64,000 bases of DNA from Erythrobacter sp. (GCA_027311945.1 DAICXZ010000032.1:62001-126000), one strand, 5' to 3'; shown: positions 44,819 through 53,592, numbered from the stretch's first letter. A program made the numbers and translations. Notes: generated by a model from the letters alone, not told the origin.

Positions 44819-46036
44819 ATGGCGACAATTCCTGGACATGGCGCGCGCAAGGCGGCGCTGAAGATGCTCGATGCGGTGCTGCGGCGTGGCGAGACGATGG
44901 AGCAGGCGGGCGGCGCGGCCAATGGCCTGCCCGACTTCGCCGATCGCGCGCTCGCCCGCGCAATCGCCGCCGAGAGCTTGCGCTGGCTCGTCGATCTCGA
45001 TGCGCTGATCGACAGCGCCACCAAGAAGCCGCTGCCTGCAGATGCCAAGGCGCGCGCGGTGCTGCGCATGATGCTGGCCCAGTGGCTGCGGCTCGATACC
45101 CCGCCGCATGCGGTGGTGGCGACCTGCCTGCCGCTGCTCGATGGCGGGCCGAAGCGGCTGGCGCACGGCGTGTTCGCCACACTCACCCGCGCCGAGGCGA
45201 CGCTGCCGGCCGTGCCGAGTTTGCCCGAAGCCGTGGCTGCGCGCTGGGGTGAACGGGCCGATGCGATTGCCGCCGGACTGGCCGCACCGCCGCCGCTCGA
45301 CCTGACGCTGCGCACCGATGATGCGGGCGAGGGGCTGCAGGGTGAAAGCCTCGCGCCGCGCCATATGCGACTTCTGCGCGGAACCTCTGTTGAACAGTTG
45401 CCCGGCTTTGCCGAGGGCGCTTGGTGGGTGCAGGATTTTGCGGCTTCGCTACCGGCGCGGCTGCTCGGCAAGGGCGAGGGGCGCCGTGTGCTCGACCTCT
45501 GCGCCGCGCCCGGTGGCAAGACATTGCAACTGGCGAGCATGGGCTGGCAGGTCACCGCGCTCGACAATTCGTCGCGCCGGTTGGAGCGCCTGCGCCAGAA
45601 CTGCGAACGCACCGGCCTTGCCGCCGAGGTGATCGAGGCTGACGCCATGGGCTGGCACCCCGATGCCCAGTACGATGCGATCCTGCTCGACGCGCCGTGC
45701 ACCGCCACCGGCACCTGCCGCCGCAATCCCGATGTGCTGCACCGGATAGGCGAGCGCCAGATCGAGGCCATGGCCGATTTGCAGCGTCAGTTGCTCGACC
45801 GCGCGCGCAACTGGCTCGTGCCGGGTGGGAAGCTGGTCTACGCCACCTGCTCGCTTGAACGCGCCGAGGGCGAGGACATCGCCGCCGCCTGCGAATTGAC
45901 GCCCCACCCCGTTCGCGCCGAGGAGTTGCCCGCCGGTCTCGCCCCCACACCCGAAGGCTGGGTGCGCACTGATCCAGGGATGCTGGGCGACAAGGGCGGG
46001 CTTGATGGCTTCTTCATCGCCCGCTTTACCGCCTGA
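44819..46036 (+). CDS. rsmB: 16S rRNA (cytosine-5)-methyltransferase, RsmB/NOL1/NOP2/Sun family
   Basis: Makes 5-methylcytosine in 16S rRNA using SAM. The 405-aa product has an N-terminal NusB-like helical domain (residues 8-135) and a SAM-binding domain with LDLCAAPGGKTLQLA (226-240), DAPCTATGTC with C294, and YATCSLERAEGE with the catalytic C344. The ATG at 44819 was chosen; the open frame upstream overlaps the DUF1674 gene and has no homology. Confidence 0.93.
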   Translation: MATIPGHGARKAALKMLDAVLRRGETMEQAGGAANGLPDFADRALARAIAAESLRWLVDLDALIDSATKKPLPADAKARAVLRMMLAQWLRLDTPPHAVVATCLPLLDGGPKRLAHGVFATLTRAEATLPAVPSLPEAVAARWGERADAIAAGLAAPPPLDLTLRTDDAGEGLQGESLAPRHMRLLRGTSVEQLPGFAEGAWWVQDFAASLPARLLGKGEGRRVLDLCAAPGGKTLQLASMGWQVTALDNSSRRLERLRQNCERTGLAAEVIEADAMGWHPDAQYDAILLDAPCTATGTCRRNPDVLHRIGERQIEAMADLQRQLLDRARNWLVPGGKLVYATCSLERAEGEDIAAACELTPHPVRAEELPAGLAPTPEGWVRTDPGMLGDKGGLDGFFIARFTA

Positions 46037-46045
46037 GCGAGGGCT

Positions 46046-46576
46046 TCAGTCCTTCACGTATTTCGCAAAGCTCTTGCGCAGCTTCATCAGCTTGGGCGGG
46101 ATCACCGCGAGGCAGTAGGGATTGCGCTGGCCTTCACCCTCCCAGTATTCCTGATGATAGTCTTCTGCCGGATACCATGTGGCGGGCCCCTCGATGGTCG
46201 TCACCGCCATTGCGCCGTTCTGCGCATTCCAGCGCCCGATGGCCGCCTCGGCCTCGGTGCGTTGATCGTCGTCCAGCGGAAAGATCGCGCTGCGGTACTG
46301 GGTGCCCACATCGTTGCCCTGCCGGTTAAGCTGGGTCGGGTCATGTGTGCCGAGGAACATGTCATAGATCTCGGCGAGGCTCACCACCTCGGGATCGAAG
46401 GTCACGCGGATAGCTTCGGCATGGCCGGTGTTGCCTGAGCACACCTGCTTGTAGGTCGGCGCCTCGACAGTCCCGCCGATATAGCCGCTCTCGACGTGGG
46501 TCACGCCGATCACGTCTTTGAACACCGCCTCGGTGCACCAGAAACAGCCGCCCGCGATAATCGCCTGCATGGTCAT
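46046..46576 (-). CDS. msrA: Peptide-methionine (S)-S-oxide reductase
   Basis: Repairs the S epimer of methionine sulfoxide. The 176-aa product has the [11 protein letters not shown] motif with catalytic C11, followed by VESGYIGG and the family-typical [10 protein letters not shown] near residue 150. The ATG at 46576 follows AAAGGAG; a second ATG lies two codons on. It is convergent with rsmB. Confidence 0.96.
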   Translation of the reverse strand: MTMQAIIAGGCFWCTEAVFKDVIGVTHVESGYIGGTVEAPTYKQVCSGNTGHAEAIRVTFDPEVVSLAEIYDMFLGTHDPTQLNRQGNDVGTQYRSAIFPLDDDQRTEAEAAIGRWNAQNGAMAVTTIEGPATWYPAEDYHQEYWEGEGQRNPYCLAVIPPKLMKLRKSFAKYVKD

Positions 46577-46679
46577 GGTCACAAATCTCCTTTCGCAAAC
46601 AGATGGGAAGCGCGAGCGCACTTGTCATCCTCTGGCCCGGCCCTAGACTTGACCAGCCCCTTATTCAGGAGACCCCACG

Positions 46680-47516
46680 ATGCGCCTTCCTGCCCTCCTT
46701 GCCACCACCCTCGCTCTCACCTGCACTGCCCCCGCACTGGCCGAGACGCCCGCCACGCCCGGTATCGAAGCGGCCCTCGCCGCTGATATCCGCGCCGACG
46801 ACCGCGCGCGCGACCAGTATCGCCATCCGGCTGAGACGCTCGCCTTCTTCGGTGTCGAACCGGGGATGACCGTGGTTGACTTCATGCCCTCGGGCGGCTG
46901 GTATTCGCGCGTGCTGATCCCCTACCTCGGGGCGGACGGCAGCTATATCGGCCTCAACCCCGATGTCGGGACCGAGGGCGGGCCGGGCTTCTTTGCCGGG
47001 ATGCGCGAGACCGCCAGTCGATTCCCCGCTCAGGCGCAGGGCTGGGTGGGCGATCGCGGCGCGCCGGTGACCGGCGCGAATATCGGCGACGAGAGCATCG
47101 GCGCCATGGCCGGCACGGTCGACCGCTTCCTGATCTTCCGCGAGATCCACAATATCCGCCGCCTCGGCTGGTTCCACGATGTTGCCGTTGCCGCGCGCAC
47201 CCTGCTCAAGGATGATGGGATGCTCGGCGTGGTCCAGCACCGTGCCAAGCCCGATGCGCCTGCGGATTATGTCCTCGGCGACAAGGGCTATCAGCGTGAG
47301 GAAGATGTGATCGCGCTGTTCTCCGCCTACGGTTTCGAGCTGGTCGGCAAGAGCGAGGTGAACGCCAACCCGGCTGACCCAGCCGACTGGGAGGGCGGAG
47401 TGTGGAGCCTTCCGCCCAGCTTCGGCGGCGCGCCCGAGGGCAGCGAAGAACGCGCCCGCCGCGCCGAAATCGGCGAGAGCGACCGCATGACGCTGCTGTT
47501 CCGCAAGCGGCCCTGA
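46680..47516 (+). CDS. Secreted class I SAM-dependent methyltransferase-fold protein
   Basis: A 278-aa protein with a signal peptide (MRLPALLATTLALTCTAPALA, cut before ETPATPG). The mature part has a Rossmann-like motif TVVDFMPSGGWYSRVLIPYL (residues 64-83) similar to a SAM-binding loop, and HNIRRLGWFHDVAVAARTLLKDDGMLGVVQH later. An exported SAM enzyme is odd because SAM is cytoplasmic, so it may bind another ligand. Function unknown. Confidence 0.8.
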   Translation: MRLPALLATTLALTCTAPALAETPATPGIEAALAADIRADDRARDQYRHPAETLAFFGVEPGMTVVDFMPSGGWYSRVLIPYLGADGSYIGLNPDVGTEGGPGFFAGMRETASRFPAQAQGWVGDRGAPVTGANIGDESIGAMAGTVDRFLIFREIHNIRRLGWFHDVAVAARTLLKDDGMLGVVQHRAKPDAPADYVLGDKGYQREEDVIALFSAYGFELVGKSEVNANPADPADWEGGVWSLPPSFGGAPEGSEERARRAEIGESDRMTLLFRKRP

Positions 47517-47562
47517 CGCCGTTTTCGTGGACTTGGCGGCCAAGGCTCAGTAATCGCAAGGC

Positions 47563-48438
47563 ATGAGAAAGCTCACTGTCGCGGCGCTCCAGCTCGAACT
47601 CGGGCTGGCTGACGAGGCCGCCAACATCGCCGCCGTTTCGGATCTGGTCGCAGAGGCCGCAGGCAAGGGCGCGCAGGTGATCCTGCCGCCCGAACTCTTC
47701 TCCGGCGCCTATTTCTGCCGTGAAGAGAAGGACATGTTCTTCGCGCTCGCCCGCCCGACGCTCGAACATCCGAGCGTGGTGGCAATGCGTAAGCTAGCGA
47801 AACAACTTGGCGTGGCGATCCCAACCAGCTTCTTCGAGCGTGACGGGCACCACTATTACAACACGCTCGCCATGATCGGCCCCGACGGCGAGATCATGGG
47901 CACCTACCGCAAGAGCCACATCCCCGACGGGCCGGGCTATGAGGAAAAATTCTATTTCCGCCCCGGCAACGACGGGTTCAAGGTCTGGGACGTGCCCTGC
48001 ACCGGTGGCACCGCGCGGATCGGGATCGGGGTGTGCTGGGACCAGTGGTACCCCGAAACCGCCCGCTGCCTCGCGCTGCTGGGGGCCGAGGTGCTGTTCT
48101 ATCCCACCGCGATCGGCTCCGAGCCAAAGGATTCGGAGATGGACACCAGCCGCATGTGGCGCCGCGCGATGATCGGCCATGCGGTGAGCAACTGCATGCC
48201 GGTGATCGCCGCCAACCGCATCGGCCACGAAGGCTCGCAGGAGAGCGGCAACGCCTTCTACGGCCACAGCTTCATCTGCGACGAATGGGGGGATTACCTC
48301 AGCGAATTCGGCCGGGAGGAGACCGGCGTGCTGGCCGCCACGCTCGACCTCGATCAGGCGCGTGAGCACCGCGCCAGCTGGGGCTTCTTCCGCGACCGCC
48401 GCCCGCAGCTTTATGGCCGGATTGCCGAGGATATCTGA
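47563..48438 (+). CDS. aguB: N-carbamoylputrescine amidase
   Basis: Nitrilase-superfamily enzyme that turns N-carbamoylputrescine into putrescine, CO2 and ammonia in the agmatine route to polyamines. The 291-aa product has the Glu-Lys-Cys triad E44 (LPPELFSGAYFC), K117 (TYRKSHIPDG) and C158 (GIGVCWDQWYPE). Length and GPGYEEKFYFRPGN match AguB. No agmatine deiminase gene is in the window. Confidence 0.93.
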   Translation: MRKLTVAALQLELGLADEAANIAAVSDLVAEAAGKGAQVILPPELFSGAYFCREEKDMFFALARPTLEHPSVVAMRKLAKQLGVAIPTSFFERDGHHYYNTLAMIGPDGEIMGTYRKSHIPDGPGYEEKFYFRPGNDGFKVWDVPCTGGTARIGIGVCWDQWYPETARCLALLGAEVLFYPTAIGSEPKDSEMDTSRMWRRAMIGHAVSNCMPVIAANRIGHEGSQESGNAFYGHSFICDEWGDYLSEFGREETGVLAATLDLDQAREHRASWGFFRDRRPQLYGRIAEDI

Positions 48439-48439
48439 G

Positions 48440-48946
48440 GTGGGGCACGCGAGCGAACAGTTCTATCTTGTCGCGCTCGGTTCGAACCAGCGCCATCACC
48501 GCTATGGCGCACCGCGGCAGGTGGTTGAGCGGGCGATTGCGCGGATCGACGACAAGATCGGCGAGGTCGTGATCCGCTCGCGCCTGATCGAGACCGCACC
48601 GGTCGGCCCGTCGCAGCGGCGCTATGTGAATGGCGCGCTGGTGCTGGCCTGCGCAATGAAGCCGGCCAAGCTGCTGCGCAAGCTGCAGAAGATCGAGCGC
48701 AAGTTCGGCCGGGTGCGGCGCGGGCAGCGCTGGCGTTCGCGGCCGCTCGATCTCGATATCGTGCTGTGGTCGGGCGGAATTTTCGCCCGGCCCGATCTGG
48801 CAATCCCGCATCCGCTGTTCCGCGAACGCGGCTTCGTGCTCGGCCCGGCAGCCGAGATTGCAGGCGACTGGTGCGACCCTGTAACCGGATTGACACTAAG
48901 ACAGTTGCATGGACGCTTGACCCGCCGCCGCCCGCTGCCTAGGTGA
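48440..48946 (+). CDS. folK: 2-amino-4-hydroxy-6-hydroxymethyldihydropteridine diphosphokinase
   Basis: Pyrophosphorylates the pterin precursor in folate synthesis. The 168-aa product has YLVALGSNQ at the start, ETAPVGPSQRRYVNGALVL near residue 52, and the metal-binding RPLDLDIVLW signature near 103. A GTG start at 48440, one base after the aguB stop and preceded by GAGG, fits the homologous start; an upstream in-frame ATG at 48413 would add nine residues inside aguB. Confidence 0.92.
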   Translation: MGHASEQFYLVALGSNQRHHRYGAPRQVVERAIARIDDKIGEVVIRSRLIETAPVGPSQRRYVNGALVLACAMKPAKLLRKLQKIERKFGRVRRGQRWRSRPLDLDIVLWSGGIFARPDLAIPHPLFRERGFVLGPAAEIAGDWCDPVTGLTLRQLHGRLTRRRPLPR

Positions 48947-48981
48947 CGCGCCGCAGGCCATTCGCGCCCTGCCCCCATATC

Positions 48982-49057
48982 GGGCCCTTAGCTCAGTCGG
49001 TAGAGCAACTGACTTTTAATCAGTAGGTCGCTGGTTCGAACCCAGCAGGGCTCACCA
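48982..49057 (+). tRNA. tRNA-Lys (anticodon UUU)
   Basis: Full cloverleaf with a seven-pair acceptor stem (GGGCCCT with AGGGCTC, one G-U pair), a D-arm AGCTCAGTCGGTAGAGCA, an anticodon stem ACTGA/TCAGT with loop CTTTTAA (anticodon TTT), a T-arm GCTGGTTCGAACCCAGC, discriminator A, and an encoded CCA at 49055-49057. It follows folK by 35 bases. Confidence 0.97.
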
Positions 49058-49174
49058 ATTTTCCAGAAAACTTGTGACGCGGTTGGACACCGTGGCGAGC
49101 CAAGGTCGCAGCTGTGTGCCGTTCGGCGAAGCTTGCTCGCAACGCCCTCACTCAACACTCTGAAAACTTCACAT

Positions 49175-49191
49175 ATGCGATTAGTTCGCAT
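49175..49191. promoter_or_regulatory. Candidate operator upstream of ligA
   Basis: ATGCGA-TTAGT-TCGCAT is a perfect six-base inverted repeat with a five-base spacer, 77 bases upstream of the ligA ATG and inside the 211-base gap after tRNA-Lys. It is likely a binding site for a dimeric regulator of ring-cleavage genes, which is not encoded next to it. The rest of the gap shows no gene. Confidence 0.45.
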
Positions 49192-49268
49192 GTTTGATGC
49201 AGGACAAGGAAGGTCACCTCCGCTGGGGGCAGTTATGCTGCCACGAACCTACTGCGGAGAGATCAACC

Positions 49269-49670
49269 ATGCTTCCCATCAGCGATACCACCAAGGGCAA
49301 GCGCACCATTCCCGGCACGCCCGTGTTCGATGGCGAACAGGCGCGCTCGGGCTATGCGCTCAATGCCATGTGCTATGCCTTCAACAGCGCCGAAATGCGC
49401 GAGGCCTTCGTCAAGGACGAAGAGGCCGTGATGGAGCGTTTCAACCTTACCGAGCAGCAGCGCGATGCGGTGCGTAAGCGCGACATTCTCGCCATGCTCG
49501 AAGCTGGCGGCAACGTTTACTACCTCGCCAAGCTGGCCGGTATTCTCGGCCTTAACGTGCAGCAGCTCGGTGCGCTGCAGACCGGCATGGAGCTGGAGGA
49601 CTTCAAGGCGGCCCTCCTCGCCCACGGCCTCACCGAAACCCGCAACTTCCTGACGGAGAAGGCAGCATGA
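49269..49670 (+). CDS. ligA: Protocatechuate 4,5-dioxygenase alpha (small) subunit
   Basis: Small all-helical subunit of the class II extradiol dioxygenase that opens protocatechuate between C4 and C5. The 133-aa protein has IPGTPVFDGEQARSGYALN near the start and RDILAMLEAGGNVYYLAKLAGILG (residues about 72-95), the LigA signature. The ATG overlaps nothing upstream; its stop overlaps the ligB ATG (ATGA). Other substrates of the family, such as 3-O-methylgallate or gallate, are possible. Confidence 0.9.
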   Translation: MLPISDTTKGKRTIPGTPVFDGEQARSGYALNAMCYAFNSAEMREAFVKDEEAVMERFNLTEQQRDAVRKRDILAMLEAGGNVYYLAKLAGILGLNVQQLGALQTGMELEDFKAALLAHGLTETRNFLTEKAA

Positions 49671-50521
49671 GCAAGATCGCAGGTGGCATCTTCACCAGCC
49701 ACGTCCCCGGCATTGGCGGCGCGATCGCCAAGGGCCTTCAACAAGATCCGTACTGGAAGCCCTTCTTCGATGGCTTTGACCCGGTCCACCAGTGGCTGGC
49801 GGACGAAAAGCCCGATGTCGCGGTGGTGTTCTACAACGACCACGGACTGAACTTCTTCCTCGACAAGATGCCGACCTTCGCCATCGGCGCGGCGGCCGAA
49901 TATCGCCACGAGGATGAGGGCTGGGGCATTGCTTTCCAGCGGCCGTTCGAGGGCCACCAGGATCTTTCCTGGCACATCATCGAGCAGGTCGTGGCGAGCG
50001 AGTTCGATCCCGTCACTTGCCAGTCGATGCTGGTCGACCATGCCGTGGCCGTGCCGTTCGAGCTGTGCTGGCCGGGCAAGGAGGCCTTTCCGCTCAAGCT
50101 GATCCCGATTGCGATCAACACCGTGCAGCACCCGCTTCCCAGCCCCAAGCGTTGCTATAACCTCGGCCAGGCCGTGGGCCGCGCGATCGAAAGCTGGGGC
50201 GGTGACGAGAAGGTCGTGATCTTCGGCACCGGTGGCCTCTCGCACCAGCTCGAAGGTGGCCGCGCCGGGCACATCAACGTTGATTACGACAAGTTCTGCC
50301 TGCGCAACCTCGCGCCCGATCCCGAAGCGCTGTTGCAGCACGACACGCTCGATATCGTCGAGCTGGCGGGCAGCCAGGGCGTGGAAATTCTCAACTGGAT
50401 TGCCGCTCGCGGGGCCATGCGCGGTTCGGTGCGCGAGCTGGCCAGCAACTATCACATTCCGATCAGCAACACGGCGGCTGCAACCGTCCTGCTGGAGAAC
50501 AGCGACAAGGTTCACGCCTAA
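49667..50521 (+). CDS. ligB: Protocatechuate 4,5-dioxygenase beta (catalytic) subunit
   Basis: Catalytic subunit with a non-heme Fe(II). The 284-aa protein keeps H12 (FTSHVPGI), H59 (YNDHGLNFF) and E240 (GVEILNW) as iron ligands and H193 (GGLSHQLEG) as the acid-base residue, matching H12, H61, E242 and H195 of Sphingobium LigB. It produces 4-carboxy-2-hydroxymuconate semialdehyde from protocatechuate. LigC, LigI and LigJ for the later steps are not in the window. Confidence 0.93.
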   Translation: MSKIAGGIFTSHVPGIGGAIAKGLQQDPYWKPFFDGFDPVHQWLADEKPDVAVVFYNDHGLNFFLDKMPTFAIGAAAEYRHEDEGWGIAFQRPFEGHQDLSWHIIEQVVASEFDPVTCQSMLVDHAVAVPFELCWPGKEAFPLKLIPIAINTVQHPLPSPKRCYNLGQAVGRAIESWGGDEKVVIFGTGGLSHQLEGGRAGHINVDYDKFCLRNLAPDPEALLQHDTLDIVELAGSQGVEILNWIAARGAMRGSVRELASNYHIPISNTAAATVLLENSDKVHA

Positions 50522-50551
50522 CTCTCCCCCCGAAAGGCTGAACCGCATGGG

Positions 50552-50585
50552 GAGGCCGGACAGGACGCAGGTCTTGTCCGGCCTC
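50552..50585. other. Hairpin after ligB
   Basis: GAGGCCGGACA (50552-50562) pairs perfectly with TGTCCGGCCTC (50575-50585) over 11 bases. No T-run follows on the plus strand, so it may be a weak or Rho-assisted terminator, or an mRNA-end protector, between ligB and the second lignostilbene dioxygenase gene. Confidence 0.6.
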
Positions 50586-50616
50586 TCGCGTTCAGGCCGG
50601 CACGAGTTTGGGCGGT

Positions 50617-50630
50617 TTGATCGAAGTCAA
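50617..50630 (+). promoter_or_regulatory. FixK/Fnr-type box upstream of lignostilbene dioxygenase 2
   Basis: TTGATCGAAGTCAA fits TTGAT-N4-ATCAA at nine of ten positions and the FixK form TTG(A/C)-N6-(T/G)CAA fully. Its centre is 72 bases upstream of the ATG at 50696. Similar boxes precede ccoN, hemN and the fixK-like gene in this window. A separate small palindrome TAACG-CT-CGTTA lies at 50657-50668. Confidence 0.45.
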
Positions 50631-50695
50631 GGCGAGCCCGGTTGGGCCTCCTATTCTAACGCTCGTTACTAAAAAAGTGGCCAAGGAGAGGCGCA

Positions 50696-52156
50696 ATGGT
50701 TCATTTCCCACAAGAAGGCTTGTATCAGGACGTGTTGCGCCTCGGGCGCATGGAAGGCGACATTGCCGACATCGAGATCGAGGGCGAGATCCCCGCCGAG
50801 ATGGAAGGCGCCTTCTATCGCGTCCATCCCGATCCGCAGTTCGCGCCCAAGGCTGGCGGCGGCGACCAGTTCTTCAACGGTGACGGCATGGTCACCATGT
50901 TCCGCTTCCACGATGGCCGCGTTTCGATGAAACAACGCTATGCCAAGACTGACAAGTGGAAGCTGGAAAATGCGGCTGGCAAGGCGCTGTTCGGCTCCTA
51001 CCGCAATTCGCGCACCGACGATCCCAGCGTGATCGGCCAGCACCGCGGCACGGCCAACACCAATGTCCTCATCCACGGCAAGCAATTGCTGGCGATGAAG
51101 GAGGACAGCCCCTGCCTGGTGATGGACAAGGCGAGCCTTGAAACCGACGGTTACACCGACTGGGACGGCCAGCTCAAGCTGCGCACCTTCGGCGCTCATC
51201 CCAAGCTCGATCCGGCGACGGGCAACCTCTGCAACATCTCTTATGCCGCGAACGGCGATCTCCAGCGCGATGCGCATTATTTCGAGATCGACGAGGAGGG
51301 CAACGTGGTGACCCGCGCCGAATTCGAAGTGCCATACTACACCATGCTGCACGACTTCGCGATCGCGGGTGATTACATCGTGATCCCCGTCTCGCCCTAC
51401 AGCTCGGACCCGAGCGTGCTCGAACAGGATCGTCCGCACTTCTACTATGACCGTAGCCTGCCGACCTGGCTCGGCGTGATGCGGCGCGACAGCGATGGTT
51501 CGGACATGCGCTGGTTCAAGCACGAGGCAGGGCTATGCTCGTGCCACGTGATGAATGCCTTTGCCGAAGGGACCAAGGTCCACCTCGACACGCCGGCCTC
51601 GAAGATCGGCAGCCTGCCGTTCTTCCCCGACAAGGACGGCGCGCCGTTCGATCCCGAGCTGGCGATGACCGAACTGGTACGCATCACCGTCGATCTCGCC
51701 AGCAACGAGGATCTGGTCGAAAGCGTCACCCCGATCGGCAAGGCACCGGGCGAGTTCCCGCGCATCGACGACCGCATGGCGGGCAAGGACTACACCCACG
51801 GCTGGATGATCACCTATGATCTTGAAAAGCCCTACAACGGCCCTCCCGGACCCTTTGCCGGGGTGATCAACACGCTCACCCATTTCAACACCAAGACTGG
51901 CCGGGAGGAAAGCTGGTGGTGCGGGCCCGATGGCTCGTTGCAGGAGCCGTGCTTCGTGCCGCGCTCGGCCGATGCGCCCGAAGGCGATGGCTGGCTGGTG
52001 GCGCTGGTGGATGACCATGTGCGCAACTACTCGGACCTGTGCGTGTTCGACGCCTGCGACGTGGCCAAGGGGCCGATTGCGCGGGCCAAGCTGCCGATTC
52101 GTTTGCGGCAGGGGCTGCACGGCAACTGGGCTGACGCGGGCAAACTTGCCGCCTGA
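50696..52156 (+). CDS. Lignostilbene alpha,beta-dioxygenase (carotenoid cleavage oxygenase family), paralog 2
   Basis: A 486-aa iron dioxygenase closely related to paralog 1. The four histidines are H168 (AHPKLD), H219 (MLHDFA), H284 (SCHVMNAF) and H475 (LHGNWA). F60, Y102 and K135 correspond to the stilbene-binding F59, Y101 and K134 of LsdA. The gene is 174 bases after ligB; AAGGAGAGG precedes its ATG. Paralogs of this kind differ in which 4-hydroxystilbene they prefer. Confidence 0.92.
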   Translation: MVHFPQEGLYQDVLRLGRMEGDIADIEIEGEIPAEMEGAFYRVHPDPQFAPKAGGGDQFFNGDGMVTMFRFHDGRVSMKQRYAKTDKWKLENAAGKALFGSYRNSRTDDPSVIGQHRGTANTNVLIHGKQLLAMKEDSPCLVMDKASLETDGYTDWDGQLKLRTFGAHPKLDPATGNLCNISYAANGDLQRDAHYFEIDEEGNVVTRAEFEVPYYTMLHDFAIAGDYIVIPVSPYSSDPSVLEQDRPHFYYDRSLPTWLGVMRRDSDGSDMRWFKHEAGLCSCHVMNAFAEGTKVHLDTPASKIGSLPFFPDKDGAPFDPELAMTELVRITVDLASNEDLVESVTPIGKAPGEFPRIDDRMAGKDYTHGWMITYDLEKPYNGPPGPFAGVINTLTHFNTKTGREESWWCGPDGSLQEPCFVPRSADAPEGDGWLVALVDDHVRNYSDLCVFDACDVAKGPIARAKLPIRLRQGLHGNWADAGKLAA

Positions 52157-52186
52157 CCGGGCGGACGAACGATTTCTCCCAAACTG

Positions 52187-52220
52187 GGGCGGCGCGCTTT
52201 TGGTGTGCCGCCCTATTTTT
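52187..52220 (+). terminator. Intrinsic terminator after lignostilbene dioxygenase 2
   Basis: GGGCGGC (52187-52193) pairs with GCCGCCC (52207-52213), followed by TATTTTT. It lies 30 bases after the stop codon and is convergent with the hemN stop at 52243. Confidence 0.85.
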
Positions 52221-52242
52221 GTGTTCACGGTAGGTTGGGCGG

Positions 52243-53592
52243 TCAAACCGCCGAACTGAACCGCCGCGCGCTCTCTTGCCGGTAAGGATCGAAAGCCGCG
52301 GCGATGCTGCGCGAATAGGGCAGGGCGTGGCTGCCGATCACCAGCATCGAGTTCTCGATCGTGGCAAGGCCCGCTTCAAGGAACGGCTTCAGCCGGGGAT
52401 AGGCAGCGTCCAGCGCGGCCCGGTCGCAGCGGGCGCGGCCGTGGCACAGCAGTTCGGAGATGATCGCCCCGCGCCGCCGGTCTTCCACGCTGCGCACGAT
52501 GCCGCGCTCGGCCGTGAGGTGCCCTTGCGACAGCGCCATGCGATAGCGGCCCGAGTTCTTCTCGTTCTGCACCAGCAGGCTCGGGAAGCTGCTGATAGCC
52601 GATGCACCCAGCCCGATCAGGATCGGCGCATTGTCCTCGGTATAGCCCTGGAAGTTGCGGTGCAGTTGCAGGCGCGTCGCCGCCTGCGCCAGCGGATCGC
52701 CCGGCAACGCGAAGTGATCAAAGCCGACCTGCTGGTAGCCCGCCTCGATCAGCTGGTCATGCCCCAGCGCAGCCATGCGGAAGCGCGCCTCCTGATCGGG
52801 CAGCCGCGAGCCGTCGATGCGCTTCTGGCGCGCGATCAGGTGCGGCACGTGGGCATAGCCGAACAACGCGATGCGATCCGCGCCGTACTCGATTGCGAGG
52901 TCGAGCGACTTGGTAAGGTCGTCCTCGGTCTGGCCCGGCAGGCCATACATCAGATCCATATTGAGCGAGGTGATACCGGCATCGCGCAGCAGCTTTACCG
53001 CATTGTCGATCATGGCCAGCGGCTGCACCCGACCGATGGCCTCCTGCAGGTGGTCCGCGAAGGTCTGCACCCCGAGGCTGGCATGGCGCGCACCGACTCC
53101 GCCAAGCACCTGTGCCCAGGCCTCGTCAAAGGTGCGCGGGTCCAGCTCGATCGAGACCAGCGGATCGTGCAGCGGGAAGCTCAATGTCAGCTGGTCGAAC
53201 AGGCGCAGGAAATCCACCGGAGCGATCGCATTGGGGCTGCCGCCACCGAAGGCGATCCGGCGAATGCGCGCCGAGGCGGGCAGTTGCGCTGCAACCAGCT
53301 CGATCTCACGGTGCAGCGCATCGAGATAGCTATCGAGTCGCGAGGCGCGGTTGGCAGCGGCGGTGTTGCAACCGCAGTACCAGCAGATCTTCTCGCAGAA
53401 CGGGATGTGGACGTAGAGCGAAATATCGCCGGTCGCGCCGCGCAGCGCCTCGACATAGTCTTGCGGGCCGACCGATTCAGTGAATTCGGCAGCGGTGGGG
53501 AAGCTGGTGTAACGGGGCACCGGCGTAGCGAGCAGTTGGGGATGATAGGGCCACATGCGAAGCGTAATGCCGTCGCTGTGGCAGCGTTTCAT
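52243..53592 (-). CDS. hemN: Oxygen-independent coproporphyrinogen III dehydrogenase
   Basis: Radical-SAM enzyme for anaerobic or low-oxygen heme synthesis. The 449-aa product has the cluster motif C66-x3-C70-x2-C73 (FCEKICWYCGCN), preceded by YVHIPF, plus AFGGGSPNAI and DLMYGLPGQTEDDL later. The ATG at 53592 overlaps the stop of the upstream 76-aa ORF by ATGA, which supports it; an ATG 12 codons on (53556, MWPYHPQLL) is where family similarity begins and is an alternative. It is the last gene of the cco cluster. Confidence 0.93.
   Translation of the reverse strand: MKRCHSDGITLRMWPYHPQLLATPVPRYTSFPTAAEFTESVGPQDYVEALRGATGDISLYVHIPFCEKICWYCGCNTAAANRASRLDSYLDALHREIELVAAQLPASARIRRIAFGGGSPNAIAPVDFLRLFDQLTLSFPLHDPLVSIELDPRTFDEAWAQVLGGVGARHASLGVQTFADHLQEAIGRVQPLAMIDNAVKLLRDAGITSLNMDLMYGLPGQTEDDLTKSLDLAIEYGADRIALFGYAHVPHLIARQKRIDGSRLPDQEARFRMAALGHDQLIEAGYQQVGFDHFALPGDPLAQAATRLQLHRNFQGYTEDNAPILIGLGASAISSFPSLLVQNEKNSGRYRMALSQGHLTAERGIVRSVEDRRRGAIISELLCHGRARCDRAALDAAYPRLKPFLEAGLATIENSMLVIGSHALPYSRSIAAAFDPYRQESARRFSSAV

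Noticed and set aside
48982-49057. tRNA-Lys as an attachment site of a genomic island carrying ligAB
   Set aside because: No repeat of the tRNA 3' end and no integrase gene were seen in the rest of the window.
49194-49207. TTGATGCAGGACAA upstream of ligA as an Fnr/FixK box
   Set aside because: It matches only eight of ten consensus positions, and the last half (ACAA) breaks the (T/G)CAA rule.
50657-50668. TAACG-CT-CGTTA palindrome as another copy of the MarR operator
   Set aside because: Arm sequence and spacing (2 instead of 5) differ from the 7-5-7 sites at 16879 and 29621.
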